DNA of 60,258 nt from Mangrovicoccus ximenensis (GCF_003056725.1 NZ_QBKZ01000001.1:599841-660098); one strand, 5' to 3'. Shown: positions 26,537 through 36,387, counted from the stretch's first letter. Notes: generated by a model not told the origin, from the sequence alone. A program made the numbers and translations.

Positions 26537-27822
26537 TTCTCCAGGATCTCCTGCCGGCCCGATTTCGGTTGCGGATCGCAGCCGCGGGCCAGTGCCGCCG
26601 CGGCGATCTCCTCCAGCGGCTGCGCCAGCATCGCCTCTGCGCCGGGTTCCTGCCAGCCGCCATAGCGCGTCGCCAGCTCGGCCTCGAGCCCGCCGTCTTC
26701 CAGCATCGCCGCCGCCGCCTTCAGCCCGCGCGCGCAGACATCCATGCCACCGACATGCGCCGCGATCAGGTCCTGCGGATCGAGCGACTGGCGCCGGATG
26801 CGGGCGTCGAAATTCGTCCCGCCGGTGCCGAGGCCGCCCGCCTTGAGGATGATGTAATAGGCCAGCGCGACTTCCGGCACGTTGTTGGGGAACTGGTCGG
26901 TGTCCCAGCCCGACTGGTAGTCGTTGCGGTTCATGTCGATCGAGCCGAGCATTCCGTCGGCCGCCGCCACCGCCAGCTCGTGCTCGAAACTGTGCCCGGC
27001 GAGGATCGCATGGCCCTGCTCGAGGTTCAGCTTCACCTCGTTCTCCAGCCCGTATTTCCGCAGGAAGCCGATGCAGGTCGCGGCGTCGAAATCATACTGG
27101 TGCTTCGACGGCTCCTGCGGCTTCGGCTCCACCAGGATCGTGCCCTTGAAACCGATCTTGTGTTTGTATTCGACCACTTTGGTCAAAAAGGCGCCCATAT
27201 GGTCAAGTTCCTGACCGATATCCGTGTTCAAGAGCGTCTCATAGCCCTCGCGCCCGCCCCAGAGCACGTAGTTCTCCCCGCCCAGCCGGTGGGTCGCGTC
27301 CATCGCCGCCTTCACCGTCGCGGCGGCATAGGCGAAAACCTCCGGGTCCGGGTTGGTCGAAGCCCCGGCCATCCAGCGGCGGTGGCTGAACATGTTGGCC
27401 GTGCCCCAGAGCAGCTTGGTGCCGGTCTCCTCCATCTTCGCGGCGAAGATGTCGGTGATCCGCTCGAGATTCGACACCGACTCCGCAAGGCTCGCCCCCT
27501 CGGGCCGGACATCGGCATCATGGAAGCAGAAATAGGGCTGGCCGAGCAGGCGGAACATCTCGAAGGCCGCCTCCGCCTTGGCCTCGGCATGGGCCATGTC
27601 GCCGCCTGCCTGCCAGGGCCTGAGGAAGGTGGCGCCGCCGAACGGATCGCCGCCCTCATAGGCCAGGCTGTGCCAATAGGCGACGGCAAAGCGCAGGTGG
27701 TCCTCCATCCGCTTGCCCAGGACGATCTCGTCGGGATTGTAGTGGCGGAAGGCCAGCGGGTTCGCGGTTCCGGGTCCCTCGTAGCGGACGGGCTCCAGCC
27801 CGGCGAAGAAATCCTTGGTCAT
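26515..27822 (-). CDS. xylA: Xylose isomerase
   Basis: 435 residues, full length. Isomerises D-xylose to D-xylulose with two divalent metals. The catalytic region [13 protein letters not shown], metal ligands in [18 protein letters not shown] and [36 protein letters not shown] and the C-terminal [19 protein letters not shown] are all present. Its start overlaps the end of xylB by 4 bases (ATGA), so xylB-xylA form one leftward operon in which xylB is translated first. The truncated peroxidase gene follows directly. Confidence 0.95.
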   Translation of the reverse strand: MTKDFFAGLEPVRYEGPGTANPLAFRHYNPDEIVLGKRMEDHLRFAVAYWHSLAYEGGDPFGGATFLRPWQAGGDMAHAEAKAEAAFEMFRLLGQPYFCFHDADVRPEGASLAESVSNLERITDIFAAKMEETGTKLLWGTANMFSHRRWMAGASTNPDPEVFAYAAATVKAAMDATHRLGGENYVLWGGREGYETLLNTDIGQELDHMGAFLTKVVEYKHKIGFKGTILVEPKPQEPSKHQYDFDAATCIGFLRKYGLENEVKLNLEQGHAILAGHSFEHELAVAAADGMLGSIDMNRNDYQSGWDTDQFPNNVPEVALAYYIILKAGGLGTGGTNFDARIRRQSLDPQDLIAAHVGGMDVCARGLKAAAAMLEDGGLEAELATRYGGWQEPGAEAMLAQPLEEIAAAALARGCDPQPKSGRQEILENWVNRFV

Positions 27823-28585
27823 TTCAGTACCTTCAAACTGGGATAGAGCGCGCGCCAGGCGGCATAGGCGTCATCATGGGCGGGGATCAGGTCGGCGCGC
27901 GGCAGCACGGTCTCGCCGATTTCCGGCCGGGTCATCACCGCATCCGGATCAGCGCCGGTGACGCCGCAGATGGCAAGCCGCGCCGCGCCGAGCGCCGCGC
28001 CGAACTCGCCCTTGGCCGGCAGGTCGAGCGGCTGGTCCAGCACCGTGGCCAGCAGTTCCACCCAATAGCGCGAACGGGTGCCGCCGCCGATCGCCAGGCA
28101 TTGATCCAAGGCGGTTCCGGTCGCCATCAGCGCCTGCTGGCAGTCGCGGAGCGCGAAGCTGACGCCTTCGATCACCGCGCGGGCGAGGTCCTCCGGACCA
28201 TCGGCGATATCGAGCCCGGTGAAGCCGCCGCGGACCCGGCTGTCATTGTGCGGCGTGCGCTCGCCGGAAAGATAGGGCGCGAAGCGGACCTTGCCGGGCA
28301 CATCGAGCGCGCCGAGCCCGCCGAGCAGCTCGCCCGGTCCCTTGCCGGTGATCCGCGACAGCCAGTTGAGGCTGTCGGTGGCGGCGAGGATCACGCCCAT
28401 CTGGTACCAGCGGCCCGGCACGGCATGGCAGAAGCTGTGCACCGCGCTGCCCGGATCGGCCCCGAAATCGTCGCGCGCCGCCAGAAGCACGCCGGACGTG
28501 CCGAGCGAAACGAAGCCCTGCCCCGCCTTCAGCGCGCCGACCCCGCAGGCCGATACCGCATTGTCCGCCCCGCCCAGGACGGGCC
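27819..28585 (-). pseudogene. xylB: Xylulokinase, C-terminal half
   Basis: About 255 residues of the FGGY kinase C-terminal domain: GGADNAVSACGVGALKAGQGFVSLGTSGVLLA, VPGRWYQMGVILAATDSLNWL, FAPYLSGERTPHNDSRVRGGF, CLAIGGGTRSRYWVELLATVL and KGEFGAALGAARLA. The N-terminal domain (about 220 residues, with the substrate-binding Asp) is missing; at about 28585 the sequence changes to a signal peptide of another gene. Without that half xylulose cannot be phosphorylated, so the xylose pathway is incomplete unless another copy exists. Confidence 0.9.
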
Positions 28586-28657
28586 CGCGGCCAGCGCCAG
28601 CCCGGGCAGCGCTGCGGCGCCGGCGGCCAGAAGGCCGGCGGTCAGGATGCGGTTCAT
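28579..28657 (-). pseudogene. Orphan signal peptide of a lost periplasmic protein
   Basis: ATG at 28657, preceded by GGAGGAGACACC, opens MNRILTAGLLAAGAAALPGL followed by ALAAGPS, a textbook Sec signal peptide. Within 26 codons the sequence becomes xylB. The ribosome site is strong, so the original gene was probably a well-expressed periplasmic binding protein, maybe in operon with the GMC dehydrogenase that ends 23 bases upstream. Confidence 0.6.
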
Positions 28658-28680
28658 GGTGTCTCCTCCCTTGGTGACGG

Positions 28681-29574
28681 TCAGTTCGGCAGGCTCTCCC
28701 TGCCGGTGACGAAGCGGGCGCAGCGTTCGGCGATCATCATCACCGGCGCGTTGGTATTGCCCGAGACCAGCCGCGGCATGACCGAGCAGTCGGCGACGCG
28801 CAGGCCGCGGGTGCCGCGCACCTTCAGCTCGGCATCGACGACGCCCATCGGATCGGTTGCCGGTGCCATCTTGGCGGTGCCGGAGGGGTGGTAGACGGTC
28901 TTGGCGGTCTGGCGGATGAAGCCGCGCAGCGCCTCGTCGTCATCCACCGCCGCGGCCGTCGGCAGCACGAACTCGCGGCAGAGGCTGGCCAGCGCCGGCG
29001 CGCGGTAGATCTCGATCGCCTTCTTCACGCCGCGCAGCATCACCTCCATGTCGTCCGGATCCGAGAAGCTGCCCGCGTCGAACACGATCCTGTCCTTCGG
29101 GTCCTTCGAGCGCAGCCGCACCTGGCCGCGCGATTTCGGACGCAGCACGCAGGGATTGATCGACATGCCGTGATCCTCGATCGGATCGCGGTCGATGAAG
29201 CCGACGAGCGCGGGAAGGACATGGAACTGCACATCCGGCAGGCCCGCGCCCGACACGTCGGCGAAGCCGCCCGACTCGACCACGTTCGAGGTCAGCAGGC
29301 CGGAGCGGAAGGCGAGGTACTGCGCCATGTGGCGCGCCGCCTTCAGCCCCTTGTCCTCGCGGAACAGCGAGATCGGCGCCTTGGTCGCGCATTGCACGTT
29401 GGTTTCCAGATGGTCCTGGTAGTTCCGCCCGACGCCCGGCACATCCGCGGCCACCGCGATGCCGTGGCCCTTCAGCGCCTCCGCATCGCCGATGCCCGAG
29501 AGCATCAGCAGCCGCGGCGTCTCCAGCGCGCCCGCGCAGAGCACCACCTCGCCCAGGGCCCCGATCCGGCGAGG
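28681..29574 (-). pseudogene. GMC oxidoreductase (choline/alcohol dehydrogenase type), C-terminal part
   Basis: About 298 residues: GEVVLCAGALETPRLLMLSGIG (FAD-domain strand and GMC signature 2), DVPGVGRNYQDHLE, then the substrate domain and the C-terminal VYHPSGTAKMAPATDPMGVVDAELKVRGTRGLRVADCSVMPRLVSGNTNAPVMMIAERCARF, with the catalytic His of YHPSGT and Asn of GNTNAP. The N-terminal FAD-binding GGG/E half is missing; the break is near 29574, where another leftward gene begins. FAD-dependent oxidation of an alcohol is the family activity; the substrate is unknown. Confidence 0.85.
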
Positions 29575-30058
29575 GCGCGCGCGCCGGAGTGCCCGCCTCG
29601 GTGCCGGAACTCAGCTGCGGCAGCGCCGAGGCATCGCCCTGCCGCGCATCGGCCACGATCTGGCGCAGCGCCGCGGCGTCGAGCCGGTCCTCGAGAATGC
29701 CGGAGCGCAGGATGAAATCCAGCCGCGCGGCCCTCTCCTCGACCACCGCAGTGCTGTTCAGCTCGCTGCGGATCACCTCGAAGCGGAATTTCTGCCGCTC
29801 CAGCTCGACCGTCGCATCCTGGCTCTGCCCGGCGCGGAACGTGTCGAAGACGAAGGTCGCCGCCAGCGTGATCAGCCCGCCGAGCGCGATGCTGACCGGC
29901 GTGCGCAATTCCCGCAGCCAGGCCCGGCCGCCCTGCGGCGAGGCCATCCGGTCCGCCCGCTCGATCAGCAGCGTCTTCATGGCGTCCGACAGCCCCGCAT
30001 CCGCCGCAATCTCGGCGACGCGCCGGTCCAGATCGCCGTCTCCGTTCCTGCCTGCCAT
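29575..30058 (-). CDS. Hypothetical single-span membrane protein, C-terminus probably truncated
   Basis: ATG 30058 gives MAGRNGDGDLDRRVAEIAADAGLSDAMKTLLIERADRM, one membrane helix (VSIALGGLITLAATFVFDTF), and a coiled-coil part QDATVELERQKFRFEVIRSELNSTAVVEERAARLDFILRSGILE. GGAGCGGTGC lies upstream. The C-terminus merges with the GMC fragment around 29570; the last sensible residues are QLSSGTEAGTPARAPS, so the protein may be nearly complete or cut. Topology: cytoplasmic N-terminus and a helical soluble domain. No family recognised. Confidence 0.55.
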
Positions 30059-30249
30059 GCACCGCTCCTTGCCGCCCGCTCCGAAAATAGCACGGAACTG
30101 CCGCGGCAAGGTGCCGGTTTTTCAGACCCTTGCCCGCAAAAATGGCGCCTGTGCCGCAGCGTGCCGGGCTCGGGACTGGCGAAGCCACCCCAGATTGCCT
30201 ATCAAACCCGGAGGAATGCGGCGCCCGCGCCGAAGAAGGAGACCGATCC

Positions 30250-30918
30250 ATGTCCGAGACCCTGTCCGACCTCGCCGACGCCCTGCTGGCGGCGGCGCGC
30301 GCCGCCGGTGCGGAAAGCGCGGATGCCCTGGTGACCCGCGGCGCCTCGGTGTCGATCGGGCTGCAATCCCGCAAGCTCGAGGAAGTCGAGCGCTCGGAAT
30401 CCGTCGATCTGGGCCTGCGCGTGCTGATCGGCAAGCGCCAGGCCTGCGTCTCCGCCTCCGACAGCCGTCCCGAAACCTTCGCCGCGATGGCCGAACGCGC
30501 GGTCGCCATGGCCCGCGAGGCGCCCGAAGATGCGTGGATCGGGCTCGCCGATCCGGAGCAGCTCTCGACCGGCTGGCAGTCGCTCGATCTCGATCTCTGC
30601 GACCCGGAACCCGAACCCGATCCCGCCGCACTGGAAGCCGCCGCGCGCGAGGCCGAAGCCGTGGCACTCGACACGCCCGGCATCTCGCAGGTGGAAAGCG
30701 CCAGCGCCGGCTACAGCCGCCGCGCGCTGCATCTGGCGGCGACCAACGGCTTCTCGGCCGGCTACGAGCGCACGGACCATGGGCTCTACTGCGTCGCCAT
30801 CACCGGCACAGGCGGCGGCATGGAGCGCGACTACTACGGCTCCCAGCGCACCCATGGCAGCGATCTCGAAAGCGCCGCCGAGATCGGCCGCCTCGCCGCC
30901 GAGCGCACGCTCGGGGCA
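30250..30918 (+). pseudogene. pmbA: TldD/PmbA family metalloprotease, N-terminal half
   Basis: About 223 residues: LSDLADALLAAARAAGAESADALVTRGASVSIGLQSRKLEEVERSESVDLGLRVLIGKRQACVSASD and DTPGISQVESASAGYSRRALHLAATNGFSAGYERT are typical of PmbA, partner of TldD in cleaving modified peptides and antitoxins. The metal-binding HExxxH belongs to TldD rather than PmbA. After AERTLGAG, at about 30918, the frame is lost and the sequence becomes the reverse complement of the nosX start. ATG 30250 follows GAAGGAGA. Confidence 0.85.
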
Positions 30919-30967
30919 GGGCGGCGGCAGCGGCGATGGCGAGGAAGCGGCGGCGGGTCAGGGTCAT
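30915..30967 (-). pseudogene. nosX: NosX/ApbE-type FAD transferase, Tat signal only
   Basis: ATG 30967 overlaps the nosR stop (ATGA) and encodes MTLTRRRFLAIAAAAALP, a twin-arginine signal with RRRFLAI. NosX (an ApbE-like flavin transferase that flavinylates NosR) carries such a signal. Only 17 codons remain before the pmbA breakpoint. Identity is inferred from the coupling to nosR and the Tat motif. Confidence 0.5.
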
Positions 30968-33048
30968 TCCGCGGCTGTCCCCAGCTCGCGGCGCTTCGCG
31001 GCCAGCACCAGCGGCACGCATTGGCGCGGGTCGTCATGGATCGTCACGCAATCGAGGCACTGGAAGCATTCGTCATAGGCGATCTTCCCGGAGCGCTCGA
31101 TCGCGCCATAGCGGCAGCGCACCTTGCAGAGCTGGCAGGGCGAGCCGCAGGCTTCGCGCCGCGGGATCCAGCGCCGCAGCCGCAGCATCCCGCCCACTGC
31201 CATCAGCGCGCCCAAGGGGCAGACATAGCGGCAGAAGCCCTTGAAGGTGACCATGGCCAAGAGCAGCCAGAAGGCCGCATAGGCGGCGTAAGGCCAGTCG
31301 CGGAGGAAGAAGGTGGTGATCGCGGTCTTGAAGGGCTCGACCTCGGCGGCCTTGTCGATCTGTCCGGGGGCGAGCACGGCAGTGGCGAGAAGCGCGGCGA
31401 GGATGACGTATTTCACGCCCTTGAGGCGGCGGTCCCAGGCGGCGGAGGGCTCGATCTGCGGCAGGCGCAGCAGGCGGCCGAGCCGGTCGGCGAATTCCTG
31501 CAGCGCGCCGAAGGGGCAGAGCCAGCCGCAGAACAGCCCGCGCCCCCAGAGGAGGAAGCCCGCGATCGCCGCCGCCCAGATCAGGAGCGAGAACGGATCA
31601 TAGGCAAGAAAGGCGAGGCTGCCACCCTGCAGCGTGGCCGAGAGCACGGCAAGCGGCGTGACGATGGAAAGCTGCCCTTGGCCCCACCAGCCGACGAAGC
31701 CGAGCACCACGGCCAGCACGCCCAGCCGGATCGCGCCGAAGCGGGGATGGGCGGCAAGGCGGCTCTGGCCGAAGCCGAGGACGGGGAGCAGCACCGAAAG
31801 TCCGAGGCCGAGCGCGATCAGGTCTCCCTGCCGGTTCTCGGCCGCCACGCGCCAGGGCGGCAGCGACCGCGGCGCCTCGGGGCGGAGGAAGAACCGGGCG
31901 GGGGTTCCGTGCTCCAGCGACAGTTCGGCGGTGCCGGTCTCGGGCTGGAACATGCCGTGTTCGCGCACCGCCTCGACGGTCAGGGTCCAGGGGCGTGCCG
32001 GGTCGAAGCCGAGGCGGCGGTCGGTGCGCAGGATCATCGCCGTGGCATCATGGAGCGCCGCGGGAACCCCGTCGGCCAGCTCCACGAAGAGATCGGCATC
32101 GCGCAGCGCCACCGGCAGCCCGTCCTGCTCGGCCGTCAGCCGGTCCGGGGCGGTGTTGCGGACGAAATCTTCGCTGACCAGCCCGTGCCGCCCGGCATCG
32201 ATCACCAGGATCGGCTCGTCATCGGGCGAAATCGTGCGGAAGTTCTGCAGCTCGCGCGAGGTGTCCCCGGCCAGAACCGCGCGGGCGATGGCGGGCGGGC
32301 CGAGATCGACCACGTAGAGATCGAGATAGAGGCCCTCGGGATCGGCGGCGGCCTCCGGGTCGTCATCGGCCCAGACCGTGCCGGCGAAGCGCGCGTCGAT
32401 TTCGGCATTGCTCACGGCCAGCCGCCCGACGATGCCCTCGGCAACCATGTCTTCCCAGCCGAGCGGCTCGTCATGCGCCATGTCGGGATGGGCGGGCGGC
32501 TCGGCGGCGATGCCCTTCATCTTCTCCTGCGCGACGGCGCGGGTTGCGGCCAGCAGGCTCTCATGCGCGATGCGCACGCTCGCCGTCGCCTTGGTCACCC
32601 CGTCGAGATAGGTCAGCGGCCCCTCGGCCTTGCCATAGGGGCTGCCCACCACCATCGGGGTGGCGATCGAGAGGCCGCGATATTGCTCGAAGAAGGCATG
32701 GAACGGCGCCTCGCCGAGGCCCGAGACGAAGATCGGCTCGTTATGGCGCAGCAGCGAGACATCGAGGAAGCGGCCTTCGAGATCGATCATCACCAGGATG
32801 TCGACCGGCGCGCCGGAGAAGCCGGGCAGCGGCGCCAGCGGCTCGGTCTCGAAGACGTAGCCCGCCAGCGCGCCGCCGGAATTCAGCAGCTCGTGGACGC
32901 CGCGGTCATTGACCGCCTGCCCGAGCGAGAAGGGGGGCATGATCCGGGCGGCGAGCGTTTCTGGGGAGAGCGGCTCGGAGGCGCGGGCAGGGCCTGAGAG
33001 GAAACAGGCCAGCCAGATGAATAGCGCAATGGTTGCCCCCCGGATCAT
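30964..33048 (-). CDS. nosR: NosR, membrane flavo-iron-sulfur protein of nitrous oxide respiration
   Basis: 694 residues. NosR passes electrons to the periplasmic N2O reductase NosZ and is needed for nosZ expression. Signal peptide (ALFIWLACFLSGPARAS), periplasmic FMN-binding domain (PMVVGSPYGKAEGPLTYLDGVTKATASVRI; the Thr in DGVTKAT is the usual flavinylation site), about six membrane helices, CGWLCPFGALQEF and CRYVCPLGALMA, and a cytoplasmic ferredoxin-like end (CGSPCQLCKVRC, CFQCLDCVTIHDDPRQC). Full length. nosZ, D, F, Y, L are not in this window: downstream only a nosX stub remains. Only 72 bases lie between the start and the next gene, so the usual FNR/NnrR-regulated promoter region is also mostly missing. 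Confidence 0.9.
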   Translation of the reverse strand: MIRGATIALFIWLACFLSGPARASEPLSPETLAARIMPPFSLGQAVNDRGVHELLNSGGALAGYVFETEPLAPLPGFSGAPVDILVMIDLEGRFLDVSLLRHNEPIFVSGLGEAPFHAFFEQYRGLSIATPMVVGSPYGKAEGPLTYLDGVTKATASVRIAHESLLAATRAVAQEKMKGIAAEPPAHPDMAHDEPLGWEDMVAEGIVGRLAVSNAEIDARFAGTVWADDDPEAAADPEGLYLDLYVVDLGPPAIARAVLAGDTSRELQNFRTISPDDEPILVIDAGRHGLVSEDFVRNTAPDRLTAEQDGLPVALRDADLFVELADGVPAALHDATAMILRTDRRLGFDPARPWTLTVEAVREHGMFQPETGTAELSLEHGTPARFFLRPEAPRSLPPWRVAAENRQGDLIALGLGLSVLLPVLGFGQSRLAAHPRFGAIRLGVLAVVLGFVGWWGQGQLSIVTPLAVLSATLQGGSLAFLAYDPFSLLIWAAAIAGFLLWGRGLFCGWLCPFGALQEFADRLGRLLRLPQIEPSAAWDRRLKGVKYVILAALLATAVLAPGQIDKAAEVEPFKTAITTFFLRDWPYAAYAAFWLLLAMVTFKGFCRYVCPLGALMAVGGMLRLRRWIPRREACGSPCQLCKVRCRYGAIERSGKIAYDECFQCLDCVTIHDDPRQCVPLVLAAKRRELGTAAE

Positions 33049-33120
33049 GCCTCCAGATTGCCCGAGCGGCCTGCGCCCGGCCATTCGACCATGGTCGGGC
33101 CGGACGATCCGAAGGTCGGT

Positions 33121-34722
33121 CTAGGCGCGGGAATCGGCGCGGATCATCTCGGCGGCCTTCTCGGCGATCATCACCACCGGCGAGGCGGTGTTGCCGCTGG
33201 TGATCGTCGGCATGATCGAGGCATCGACCACGCGCAGCCCCTGCACGCCATGGACGCGCAGCCGCTCGTCGACCACGGCCAGCGGATCGCGGCCCATCTT
33301 CGCCGTGCCGACGGGATGGAAGATCGTCGTGCCGACCGCGGCGGCAGCCTCGGCCAGCGAGGCCTCGTCGGCATAGTCCGGGCCGGGGCGGACTTCCTCC
33401 GGGCGGAAGGCGGCCAGCGGTTCCTGCGCCACGATCCGCCGGGTCAGCGCGATGGCGCGGGCGGCGGTGCGGCGGTCGCCCTCGGTCGACAGGTAGTTCG
33501 GCGCGATCTTCGGCTTGTCCTCGATCCGTTCCGAGCGCAGCCGCACCGTGCCGCGGCTTTCCGGGCGCAAGTGGCAGACCGAGGCGGTGAAGGCCGGGTA
33601 GGGGTCGAGATCCTCGCCGAATTTCGGCAGCGACAGCGGCTGGACATGGTATTCCAGATCCGGCGTTGACACCGAGGCGTCGGATTTGGCGAAGGCGCCG
33701 AGCTGCGACGGCGCCATCGACATCGGACCCGAGCGCTTCAGAGCGTATTCCAGCCCGATCTTCGCCTTGCCGAACAGGGTCGAAGCGCGCGCGTTCAGCG
33801 TGTCGACGCCGCTGACCCGGTAGGAACAGCGCAGCTGCAGATGATCCTGCAGGTTGCCGCCGACGCCTTCCAGCGCCTGCCGGAGCTCGATGCCGTGCTC
33901 CGCAAGATGCGCGGCCGGGCCGAGGCCGGAGAGCATCAGGATCTTCGGCGAATTGATCGCGCCCGCCGACAGGATCACCTCGGCGGAGGCGGCGATGTCG
34001 CGGACCGCCCCGTTCTGCCGGATGCGGAGCCCGGCGGCGCGGGACCCGTCGAACAGCACCCGCTCGACCTCGGCGCCGGTGATCACGGCGAGGTTCTGCC
34101 GTCCCTTCGCGGGCTTCAGGAAGCCTTTCGAGGTGTTCCAGCGCCAGCCCTTGCGCTGGTTCACCTGGAAATAGCTGACGCCCGCGGTGCTGCCGGTATT
34201 CAGGTCGTCGACCTTCGGGATGCCGGTCAGCGCGCAGGCGTCGGCGAAGGCGTCGAGGATGTCCCAGCGCAGCCGCTGCCGCTCCACCCGCCACTCGCCG
34301 CCCGATCCGTGCAGCTCGGAAGCGCCGCCGAAATGGTCCTCGGACTTGCGGAACCAGGGCAGCACGTCGTCCCAGCCCCAGCCGGTGTTGCCCATCTGGC
34401 GCCACTGCTCGTAATCCTCGGCATGGCCGCGCTGGTAGAGCATGCCGTTGATCGAGGAACAGCCGCCCAGAACGCGGCCGCGCGGGTAGCCGATGGCGCG
34501 GCCGCCGAGCCCTGCCTCGGGCTCGGTCCGGTAGCACCAGTCGGTCCGCGGATTGCCGATGCAGTAGAGATAGCCGACCGGGATATGGATCCACGGATAG
34601 GTGTCGCGGCCGCCGGCCTCGATCACCGCCACGCGGGTTTTCCCGTCCGCGCTCAGCCGGTTGGCGAGCACCAGCCCCGCCGTGCCGCCGCCTGCGATCA
34701 CGTAGTCGAACCGATCGGTCAT
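33121..34722 (-). CDS. GMC family FAD-dependent alcohol/choline dehydrogenase
   Basis: 533 residues, complete. FAD-binding start DYVIAGGGTAGLVLANRLSADGKTRVAVIEAGG, signature 1 region PRGRVLGGCSSINGMLYQRG, signature 2 EVILSAGAINSPKILMLSGLG, and the C-terminal active site FHPVGTAKMGRDPLAVVDERLRVHGVQGLRVVDASIMPTITSGNTASPVVMIAEKAA. The family includes choline dehydrogenase BetA and other alcohol dehydrogenases; the substrate cannot be assigned. It is divergent from a LysR regulator (gap about 90 bases), which probably controls it. No BetB or BetI neighbours, so betA is not claimed. Confidence 0.9.
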   Translation of the reverse strand: MTDRFDYVIAGGGTAGLVLANRLSADGKTRVAVIEAGGRDTYPWIHIPVGYLYCIGNPRTDWCYRTEPEAGLGGRAIGYPRGRVLGGCSSINGMLYQRGHAEDYEQWRQMGNTGWGWDDVLPWFRKSEDHFGGASELHGSGGEWRVERQRLRWDILDAFADACALTGIPKVDDLNTGSTAGVSYFQVNQRKGWRWNTSKGFLKPAKGRQNLAVITGAEVERVLFDGSRAAGLRIRQNGAVRDIAASAEVILSAGAINSPKILMLSGLGPAAHLAEHGIELRQALEGVGGNLQDHLQLRCSYRVSGVDTLNARASTLFGKAKIGLEYALKRSGPMSMAPSQLGAFAKSDASVSTPDLEYHVQPLSLPKFGEDLDPYPAFTASVCHLRPESRGTVRLRSERIEDKPKIAPNYLSTEGDRRTAARAIALTRRIVAQEPLAAFRPEEVRPGPDYADEASLAEAAAAVGTTIFHPVGTAKMGRDPLAVVDERLRVHGVQGLRVVDASIMPTITSGNTASPVVMIAEKAAEMIRADSRA

Positions 34723-34770
34723 GCCGTCCTCCCTGTCTCCTCGGCAGGGACTTTCCATGGCGCACCGCCG

Positions 34771-34796
34771 CATGTACATGAACGAATATGAACGAC
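34771..34796. promoter_or_regulatory. Possible LysR binding region between divergent genes
   Basis: A palindrome CATGTACATG (34771-34780) overlaps a direct repeat ATGAACGA (34778-34785 and 34788-34795, 10-base spacing) in the 93-base gap between the GMC gene and the LysR gene. This is where LysR regulators usually bind; no perfect T-N11-A palindrome is evident. Confidence 0.35.
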
Positions 34797-34815
34797 AGCT
34801 GTGCGGAAACGGACG

Positions 34816-35727
34816 ATGCTCTATCACTGGGACGACATCCGGTTCTTCCTCGAAATCCACCGGGCGGGCAGCCTCACCGGCGCGGCGCGGCGGCTGAAGG
34901 TCAGCCACACCACCGTGGCGCGGCACCTCGCGCGGCTGGAGCGCGACCTCGATGTCGAGCTGGTGGAGAAATCCGAGGACGGGCTCCGGCTGACCCAGGC
35001 GGGGTTCGACATGCTGGGGCTTGCCCGCGCCATGGAGGATACCGGCACCTCGATCGGCGACCGGATGGCGGCCAAGGGGGCGGCGGTCAGCGGCACGGTG
35101 CGGGTCGGTGCGCCGGACGGGGTCGGCAACGCGGTGCTGTCTTCGCTCCTGCCCGCGCTGCGCAAGGCGCATCCGGGGATCGAGCTGGAGCTGGTGCCGG
35201 TGCCGGTCACGCACAAGCTGTGGCGGCGCGACGTCGACATCGCGATCAGCCTCGACCGCCCCGAGACCGGCCGCCTGGCGATGCGCAAGCTGGTCGATTA
35301 CGACCTGCGCCTCTACGGCGCGGCCGAGCTGCTGGCCGGAGGGATGCCGCAGGAGATCGCCGATCTCGCCGGCTTCGATTTCGTCGGCTACATCCCGGAC
35401 CTGCTCTATACCGAAGAACTGAATTTCAACGCCCAGATCGCGCCCGGGCTTGCCGTGCCCTACCGCGCGGCGACGGTGCAGGCGCAGCTCGACGCGGTGC
35501 GGGCGGGCGCGGGGCTGGGGGTGCTGCCCTGCTACATGGCCGACGGCACGGGGCTGGTGCCGGTGCTGCCCGACAGGGTAGGGTTCTCGCGCACCTACTG
35601 GCTGCTGATTCCCGAGGAGATCCGCGACTGGCAGAAAGTGCGCCTCGTCGCCGACCACATCGCCGGAGCGCTGCGCCGCGATGCCGGGCGGTTCCGCTTC
35701 CGCCGCCCTCCGGTAGCGGAAACCTGA
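34816..35727 (+). CDS. LysR family transcriptional regulator
   Basis: 303 residues from ATG 34816: LYHWDDIRFFLEIHRAGSLTGAARRLKVSHTTVARHLARLERDLDVELVEKSEDGLRLTQAG is the winged helix-turn-helix, followed by the periplasmic-binding-protein-like effector domain (GTVRVGAPDGVGNAVLSSLLPALRKAHPGIELELVP to DAVRAGAGLGVLPCYMADG). A GTG at 34801 is possible, but homologues start near HWDDIRFF. Divergent from the GMC dehydrogenase and likely its activator. No terminator could be named behind it. Confidence 0.9.
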   Translation: MLYHWDDIRFFLEIHRAGSLTGAARRLKVSHTTVARHLARLERDLDVELVEKSEDGLRLTQAGFDMLGLARAMEDTGTSIGDRMAAKGAAVSGTVRVGAPDGVGNAVLSSLLPALRKAHPGIELELVPVPVTHKLWRRDVDIAISLDRPETGRLAMRKLVDYDLRLYGAAELLAGGMPQEIADLAGFDFVGYIPDLLYTEELNFNAQIAPGLAVPYRAATVQAQLDAVRAGAGLGVLPCYMADGTGLVPVLPDRVGFSRTYWLLIPEEIRDWQKVRLVADHIAGALRRDAGRFRFRRPPVAET

Positions 35728-35915
35728 GCGCGTTCCTGCCAATCTGCGCCATTTGCGCGGTTTCCCTTGTAATGTGCGCAACTGCCTCTATGTTCGTGGG
35801 AGCTACGTTATTCCGACCGCAACCTGTCTCCTTCACGGCTTCAGTCTGCTTTTCGATCTGACACAGCCGGGCTGCCGCAATCTCGTGGGCAGCATAGGAC
35901 TCAGGAGATATCACG
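35728..35915 (+). promoter_or_regulatory. Leader and promoter region of a cold-shock gene
   Basis: Less GC-rich than its surroundings. TTGTAA (about 35768) and TATGTT (about 35790) spaced 16 bases form a possible promoter, leaving a ~115-base 5' leader, typical of temperature-regulated csp mRNAs. CAGGAGATATC just before the start is a good ribosome site. Confidence 0.4.
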
Positions 35916-36122
35916 ATGGCCAATGGCACCGTGAAATGGTTCAACCAAACCAAAGGCTTCGGCTTCATTCAGCCGGATGATGGCGGCAAGGACGTGTTCG
36001 TCCACATCTCCGCCGTCGAGCGCGCGGGCATCCGGGATCTGCCCGATGGACAGAAAGTGTCCTTCGAAATCGAGACTGGCCGCGATGGCCGCCAGTCGGC
36101 ACGCGACCTGGAACTCGCCTGA
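35916..36122 (+). CDS. cspA: Cold-shock domain protein (CspA family)
   Basis: 68 residues, a single OB-fold cold-shock domain: [38 protein letters not shown] contains RNP1 (KGFGFI) and RNP2 (VFVHIS). Binds single-stranded nucleic acid and melts RNA structures in the cold. It is followed after 49 bases by a small gene and a strong terminator, so the three form one unit. A second paralogue lies at 55779 with about 70% identity. Confidence 0.95.
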   Translation: MANGTVKWFNQTKGFGFIQPDDGGKDVFVHISAVERAGIRDLPDGQKVSFEIETGRDGRQSARDLELA

Positions 36123-36171
36123 TTTCCATCCCGAATCCTCCGGCCGCGCCGGGGGAACGTCAGGAAGGTCC

Positions 36172-36387
36172 ATGACCACTAAGAAATCGTCTCCCGGCTT
36201 GTTCCGGGAGACCGGCAAGCCGCTGACCCCGTTCGAAAAGACGGCAGCGGCAGCCAAGGATATCATCGACACCGAAACGCAGAAACGCGCCGACCGGACC
36301 GCAGCCCTCAGGGCCGCCCGGATGGAGCGCGACGCCGAAGCGGAGCAGGCCGGGGAACCGGCCGAGCCTTCCAAGGACCGGCGATGA
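36172..36387 (+). CDS. Small hydrophilic protein of unknown function
   Basis: 71 residues, highly charged and helical: MTTKKSSPGLFRETGKPLTPFEKTAAAAKDII and ETQKRADRTAALRAARMERDAEAEQAGE. ATG 36172 follows AGGAAGG. It sits between cspA and a rho-independent terminator, so it is transcribed with cspA. Similar short proteins follow csp genes in other Rhodobacterales (from memory), but no function is known. Confidence 0.7.
   Translation: MTTKKSSPGLFRETGKPLTPFEKTAAAAKDIIDTETQKRADRTAALRAARMERDAEAEQAGEPAEPSKDRR

Noticed and set aside
30130..32997. 955-codon rightward frame covering pmbA and the antisense of nosR
   Set aside because: Only 30250-30918 is pmbA; the rest mirrors nosR.
33121..34722. betA (choline dehydrogenase proper)
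   Set aside because: GMC family is clear, but no betB, betI or transporter is adjacent and the substrate cannot be told from the sequence.
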